Source of the DNA: Microthrixaceae bacterium
Lineage (GTDB): Bacteria; Actinomycetota; Acidimicrobiia; Acidimicrobiales; DATDAH01
NCBI GenBank assembly: GCA_020637195.1
Contig: JACJWK010000003.1
Coordinates: forward strand, 190,169 to 254,168
Direction: 5' to 3'
Length of the DNA stretch: 64,000 nucleotides
Shown here: positions 60,624 to 64,000 of the stretch, piece by piece
Numbering within the stretch: position 1 is the stretch's first letter
Layout of the letters: every line of letters begins with the position of its first letter
Program-made: the position numbers and the translations under genes
Notes under the pieces: model-generated
What the model was told of the DNA's origin: nothing
Seen by the model: only the letters and a program-made list of their open reading frames with translations
The model's database searches: none

Positions 60624-61127
60624 GTGAGTCAGCCCCGCAGCGACCGCCCCGAGATGCCCGAGGGCTACGGGGTGCCCGAGACCGACGACGGGATGCTCAC
60701 GTGGGCCGCGGTCGAGGAGCGCCTCGTCGAGTCCCTCCAGTACTGGATGGCGACGACCCGTCCCGACGGCCGCCCCCACGTCGTGCCCCGGTGGGGCGTG
60801 TGGGTCGACGGCGGCCTCTACTACGACGGCGCCCCCACCACCCGCCACGTCCGCAACCTGGCGGGGCGCAGCGACTGCGTGCTGCACCTCGAGGACGGCT
60901 GGCAGGCGGTGATCGTCGAGGGGACCGCGTCGCCGGCCGACCCGCCGGGCCTCGAGCTCGGCGGGCGCATCTCGGCCGAGATGCGCCGCAAGTACGGCGA
61001 GCGGGGCTACGAGCCCGAGCCCGACGCCTGGGAGGGCGAGGCCGCGGGCGGCCTGGTCCGCTTCTCGCCCACCAAGGCCATGGCCTGGTTCGACTTCCCC
61101 GGCGACGTCACCCGCTTCCGCTTCTGA
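60624..61127 (+). CDS. Pyridoxamine-phosphate-oxidase-family (flavin/F420-binding split-barrel) protein
   Basis: 167 residues. RLVESLQYWMATTRPDGRPHVVPRWGVWVDGGLYYDG and HVRNLAGRSDCVLHLEDGWQAVIVEGTA are characteristic of the PNPOx-like split barrel. Actinobacterial members of this type commonly bind F420 or FMN; the cofactor is not visible from sequence alone. GAGAGGAC precedes GTG 60624. A TACCCT box at 60590-60595 gives a short leader of about 25 nt. Substrate unknown. Confidence 0.87.
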   Translation: MSQPRSDRPEMPEGYGVPETDDGMLTWAAVEERLVESLQYWMATTRPDGRPHVVPRWGVWVDGGLYYDGAPTTRHVRNLAGRSDCVLHLEDGWQAVIVEGTASPADPPGLELGGRISAEMRRKYGERGYEPEPDAWEGEAAGGLVRFSPTKAMAWFDFPGDVTRFRF

Positions 61128-61193
61128 CCGCGGCGGCGCACCGTCCGGCCCTCGGGACCGCACCGGCGCAGCGGGCCGTCCCGTCGGCGATGG

Positions 61194-61199
61194 TACGAT
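61194..61199 (+). promoter_or_regulatory. -10 box of a probable leaderless promoter
   Basis: TACGAT ends 7 nt before ATG 61207 of the antitoxin-like gene. It overlaps an earlier in-frame ATG at 61198, arguing that 61207 is the true start. Confidence 0.5.
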
Positions 61200-61206
61200 G
61201 GCACCC

Positions 61207-61452
61207 ATGCTGGTAGGCATCGACCGGGCGGGCCGGGTGGTCATCCCGAAGGACGTGCGCGAACGCCTCTCCCTCGCCGCCGACGCCCAGCTCGAGCTCG
61301 ACACGGAGGGCGACTCGATCCGCCTGACGCCGGTGCGGCGGCGCAGCCGCACGATCGTCGAGATCGACGGCTGGCCCGTCATCGCCCCCGCCGAGGGGCA
61401 CACCGTGACCGACGCCGACGTCCAGCGCTGGCGTGATGCCGATCAGCGCTGA
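61207..61452 (+). CDS. AbrB/SpoVT-type antitoxin (VapB-like)
   Basis: 81 residues. GIDRAGRVVIPKDVRERLSLAADAQLELDTEGDSIRLTPV is a SpoVT/AbrB swapped-hairpin DNA-binding domain (GRVVIPKxxR motif). The rest is a short C-terminal region ending DVQRWRDADQR that may contact the toxin. It overlaps the downstream PIN-domain gene, the usual order of VapBC modules, so it should neutralise that nuclease and autoregulate. ATG 61207 is supported by the -10 box at 61194. Confidence 0.82.
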   Translation: MLVGIDRAGRVVIPKDVRERLSLAADAQLELDTEGDSIRLTPVRRRSRTIVEIDGWPVIAPAEGHTVTDADVQRWRDADQR

Positions 61453-61864
61453 CCGGTTCGCGGTCGACACCAGCGTGGCCGTCGCCGCCCTCGACGGCGC
61501 CCACGCCGCGCACGACGCCTGCCGCGCCGCGGTCGCCGCCCGCCGTCCCGCCCTGTCCGGTCACGCCGCCTTCGAGACCTACTCCGTCCTGACGCGGATG
61601 CCCGGCGAGCTCGCCATCGACGGCCCCACGGCCACCGAGATCCTGCGCCGGGTCTTCCCCGAGACCGCCTGGCTCACCACGCGGCAGGCGACGGCGCTGC
61701 TGGCGCGGTGCGGACCGCTCGGCATCGTCGGCGGCGCGGTCTACGACGCCCTCGTGGGCGAGGCCGCCCGCGCCGACTCCCGGCGGCTGCTCACCCGGGA
61801 CCATCGGGCCCGGCGCACCTACGACCTGCTCGGGGTCGACCACGAGCTCGTCGGCACCGCCTGA
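61436..61864 (+). CDS. PIN-domain toxin (VapC-like)
   Basis: 142 residues. The PIN-domain acidic residues are Asp in FAVDTSVAVAAL, Glu in AAFETYSVLTRM, Asp in GGAVYDALVGE and Asp in RLLTRDHRARR. VapC toxins are Mg-dependent RNases that often cleave tRNA or rRNA. The start codon lies inside the antitoxin gene (overlap 17 bp); GTG 61433 is an equally close alternative. A stable chromosomal toxin-antitoxin pair is the likely role. RNA target unknown. Confidence 0.85.
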   Translation: MPISADRFAVDTSVAVAALDGAHAAHDACRAAVAARRPALSGHAAFETYSVLTRMPGELAIDGPTATEILRRVFPETAWLTTRQATALLARCGPLGIVGGAVYDALVGEAARADSRRLLTRDHRARRTYDLLGVDHELVGTA

Positions 61865-61922
61865 CCCGCGCTCGGCGCCGCCGCGTCGCTCCTGCCGTTC
61901 CGGGTCGGGCAAGATCGCGGGC

Positions 61923-63380
61923 ATGGACACCACCAGGGCGGGGACGCCGACGGGACTGCTCATCGGGGGCGAGTGGCGCGACGCCACCAGCGACGACGTC
62001 GTGGCGGTGGACAACCCGGCCGACACCACGGTCGTGGCCGAGGTGGCGCACGCGTCGGCCGGCGACGTCGACGCGGCGGTGGCCGCCGCGGTCGAGGCGG
62101 GGCCGGCGATGGCGCGGCTCACCGAGTTCGAGCGGGCCGAGCTGTTGCACGCGGTGGCCGACCGGCTCGACGAGCGGGCCGAGGCCCTCGCGGTCCAGAT
62201 GACCGCCGAGTCGGGCAAGGCGCTCGCCGCCGAGACCCGCGACGAGCTGGTCGAGTCGGCCGAGATCTTCCGGCTCGCCGCCGAGGAGACCAAGCGGCTC
62301 GAGACCCACGTGATGCCCAGCATCGAGCGCACCAAGCGGGTGTTCACCCACCGCAAGCCGGTCGGGGTCTACGCCCTGTTGACCCCGTTCAACTTCCCCA
62401 TGAACATCCCCGCCGAGCTGCTCGCCGCCGCGCTGGGCGGCGCCAACACCGTGGTGCTCAAGCCCAGCGAGTCCACGCCGCTGTCAGGGGCGGCCCTCGC
62501 CCAGGCCGTCGCCGACGCCGGCTTCCCCGCCGGCGCGGTCAACGTCGTCCACGGCCGGGGCGACGTCGGCGCCGCCCTCACCACCCACGCCGGCGTGGAC
62601 GGCATCGGCTTCGTGGGCTCGGCCGACACCGCCGAGGCCATCGTGCGCGCCGCCGGGCTCAAGCGCACCCTGATCGAGGCGTCGGGCAACGGCCCCCAGA
62701 TCGTGTGCGACGACGCCGACCTGGGCCGCGCCGCCGAGGCCGCCGTGTTCGGCGCCACCTTCGTGGCCGGCCAGTGCTGCGTCGCCACCGAACGCCTCTT
62801 CGTCCAGGAGTCGGTGCACGACGAGTTCCTGGCGCTCCTGCTGGCCGCCGCCGCCGAGCCCGTCCTCGGCGACCCCATGGCCGACGACACCACCTACGGG
62901 CCGGTCAACAACGAGACCGTCGCCGCCCGCATGGACACCCACGTCGCCGACGCGGTGGCCGCCGGCGCCGACGTCCTCGCCGGCGGCGAACGGGCGAGCG
63001 GCTTCGCCTCGGACCTCTACTGGCCCCTCACCGTCCTCGACGGCGTCACCCCCACCATGGCCGCCTTCCGCGAGGAGACCTTCGGGCCCATCCTGCCCGT
63101 CACCACCTTCACCGACGACGACGAGGCCGTCCGCCTCGCCAACGACTCCCACCTCGGCCTCCAGGCCGCCGTGTTCACCTCGTCGCTCAGCCGCGCCCAC
63201 CGCTACATCGACGACCTGCGCGTCGGCACCGTCCTGGTCAACGAGTCCACCAACTTCTGGGAGCAGCACCCGCCCTTCGGCGGCGCCGGCGGCACCCGCA
63301 CCGGCTGGGGCCGCATCGGCGGCAAGTACACCCTCCACGACATGACCGACCTCCGCACCGCCGTCGTCGACGTGCGCTGA
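61923..63380 (+). CDS. Aldehyde dehydrogenase family protein
   Basis: 485 residues, full-length NAD(P)-dependent aldehyde dehydrogenase. NADP-binding blocks LLTPFNFPMN and GFVGSADTAEAI are followed by the catalytic Glu region LIEASGNGP (a variant of the common LELGGK) and the nucleophilic Cys in VAGQCCVATERLFV. EETFGPILPV and NESTNFWEQHPPFGGAGGTRTGWGR form the C-terminal part. It oxidises an aldehyde to the acid; the substrate is not evident. CAAGAT ends 7 nt before ATG 61923. Confidence 0.92.
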   Translation: MDTTRAGTPTGLLIGGEWRDATSDDVVAVDNPADTTVVAEVAHASAGDVDAAVAAAVEAGPAMARLTEFERAELLHAVADRLDERAEALAVQMTAESGKALAAETRDELVESAEIFRLAAEETKRLETHVMPSIERTKRVFTHRKPVGVYALLTPFNFPMNIPAELLAAALGGANTVVLKPSESTPLSGAALAQAVADAGFPAGAVNVVHGRGDVGAALTTHAGVDGIGFVGSADTAEAIVRAAGLKRTLIEASGNGPQIVCDDADLGRAAEAAVFGATFVAGQCCVATERLFVQESVHDEFLALLLAAAAEPVLGDPMADDTTYGPVNNETVAARMDTHVADAVAAGADVLAGGERASGFASDLYWPLTVLDGVTPTMAAFREETFGPILPVTTFTDDDEAVRLANDSHLGLQAAVFTSSLSRAHRYIDDLRVGTVLVNESTNFWEQHPPFGGAGGTRTGWGRIGGKYTLHDMTDLRTAVVDVR

Positions 63381-63458
63381 CGGGCCCAGCCCCTACACTC
63401 GGGGCCGTTGCCGGGGCGGGGGGCGACCCGCAGGACGGCGATCGAGGGGAAAGGCGCG

Positions 63459-64000
63459 TTGCGCGCGAGAAGGCGGGGGGCGGGCACCTGGGGCCTCCCA
63501 CTGCTGGCCCTGGCCGGGGTCGTGGTGGTGGGCGTCGCGGTCGCCTTCCTGGCCCGGGTCGGGCGCCTGTCGCCGCAGGAGCCGGCCCGGCCCGTGGTGC
63601 TCGCCAGCGGCGACTGGAGCCCCTACGTCGGCCCCGACCTCGCCGACGGCGGGCCGGTCACCGCCATCGTGGTCGACGTCCTGCGCCGCCAGGGCTACGA
63701 GCCCGAGGTGTCGTACTCGAGCTGGCCGGTGGCGCTGGACCGCACGGCGCGCTCGGAGGTGCTGGCCGGCTTCCCCTTCATCGCCGACGAGCAGCGCCGC
63801 GACGACTACCTGGTGTCGGACCCGATCCTCGAGTTCGACTACGTGCTCTTCTACAGCACGGCCGGCGGCGCCGACCCCCCGGAGGTGAACGGGCCGGACG
63901 ACCTCGGGCGCCTGCGCGTGGCCCTGATCGACGGGTACGCGGTGTGGCCCGAGCTGGACGACGCCGTCGACGAGTTCGTCGTGTACGACACGAGCGAGGA
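63459..64000 (+). CDS. Extracellular solute-binding protein family 3 (3' end cut off)
   Basis: The frame runs open to the end of the window, 180 residues visible. An N-terminal basic segment and one hydrophobic helix (LPLLALAGVVVVGVAVAFL) form a signal or anchor. The start of a periplasmic-binding domain follows: PVVLASGDWSPYVGPDLADG, TAIVVDVLRRQGYEPEVSYSSWPVAL, VLAGFPFIADEQRRDDYLVSDPILEF, as in amino-acid ABC transporter binding proteins. TTG 63459 is the only nearby in-frame start, with GAGGGGAAAGG before it. A membrane-attached form is possible. Confidence 0.75.
   Translation, partial: MRARRRGAGTWGLPLLALAGVVVVGVAVAFLARVGRLSPQEPARPVVLASGDWSPYVGPDLADGGPVTAIVVDVLRRQGYEPEVSYSSWPVALDRTARSEVLAGFPFIADEQRRDDYLVSDPILEFDYVLFYSTAGGADPPEVNGPDDLGRLRVALIDGYAVWPELDDAVDEFVVYDTSE

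Noticed and set aside
1..64000. tRNA, rRNA, insertion sequences, prophage or large transferred island
   Set aside because: I saw no cloverleaf-like or rRNA sequence, no transposase or integrase, and composition looks even. Only short AT-richer patches occur (10455-10509, 60455-60530).

Overview
The window is very GC-rich (above 70% by eye), almost fully coding and dense in GTG starts. The gene content fits a high-GC actinobacterium: coenzyme F420-type enzymes, a PPi-type phosphofructokinase, an HRDC-bearing UvrD helicase, very large cyclase-ATPase regulators, and -10 boxes lying directly in front of start codons. My best guess is an Acidimicrobiia lineage (Iamia-like), inferred from gene content and style only. 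No rRNA, tRNA, insertion sequence, prophage or CRISPR array was seen. The window cuts a gene at each end.

Layout. 1-777: 3' part of a membrane-anchored cyclophilin. 778-1095: two 49-bp palindromic repeats. 1096-7465: sulfatase, S51-like peptidase, methyltransferase, 3-hydroxyacyl-CoA dehydrogenase, a hydrophobic EcsC-like protein, Aat aminoacyl-transferase, PAP2 phosphatase. 7551-10948: Tat-exported DUF1501 protein with its DUF1800 partner, then a universal stress protein. 11176-14451: a cyclase-homology/AAA/TPR regulator, followed by the second pair of 49-bp repeats. 14660-20554: kinase-like protein, ethylmalonyl-CoA mutase, degenerate GGDEF protein, 59-residue membrane protein, esterase, and a thioredoxin plus membrane-protein operon under a CsoR-like operator. 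20585-27210: a two-gene AddAB-like helicase-nuclease. 27364-31999: SDR, lipoprotein, RecQ helicase with a C-terminal phosphoribosyltransferase-like domain, and a divergent DprA/SMF protein. 32069-41101: catabolic and redox genes (thiolase, nitroreductase, PLP decarboxylase, acyltransferase, Ddn-like protein, P450, thioesterase, LLM oxidoreductase) with two zinc-ribbon proteins. 41152-48846: secreted alpha/beta hydrolase, two tandem serine hydrolases, and a second giant cyclase-ATPase. 48998-56802: lipoproteins, membrane proteins, amidohydrolase, PPi-phosphofructokinase, acyl-CoA ligase, YceI. 56944-64000: UvrD2-like helicase, phasin-like protein with an operator-bearing promoter, PNPOx-family protein, VapBC-like pair, aldehyde dehydrogenase, start of a solute-binding protein.

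How they work together. Three DNA-repair loci (AddAB-like, RecQ-PRTase/DprA-like, UvrD2-like) stand out among scattered lipid, CoA-ester and F420/flavin metabolism. The most unusual non-coding signal is a family of 49-bp nested palindromes found as pairs between convergent genes, with a divergent 48-bp relative at 35860-35907. Many genes have an xAnnnT hexamer ending 6-9 nt before the start codon, which suggests leaderless transcripts.
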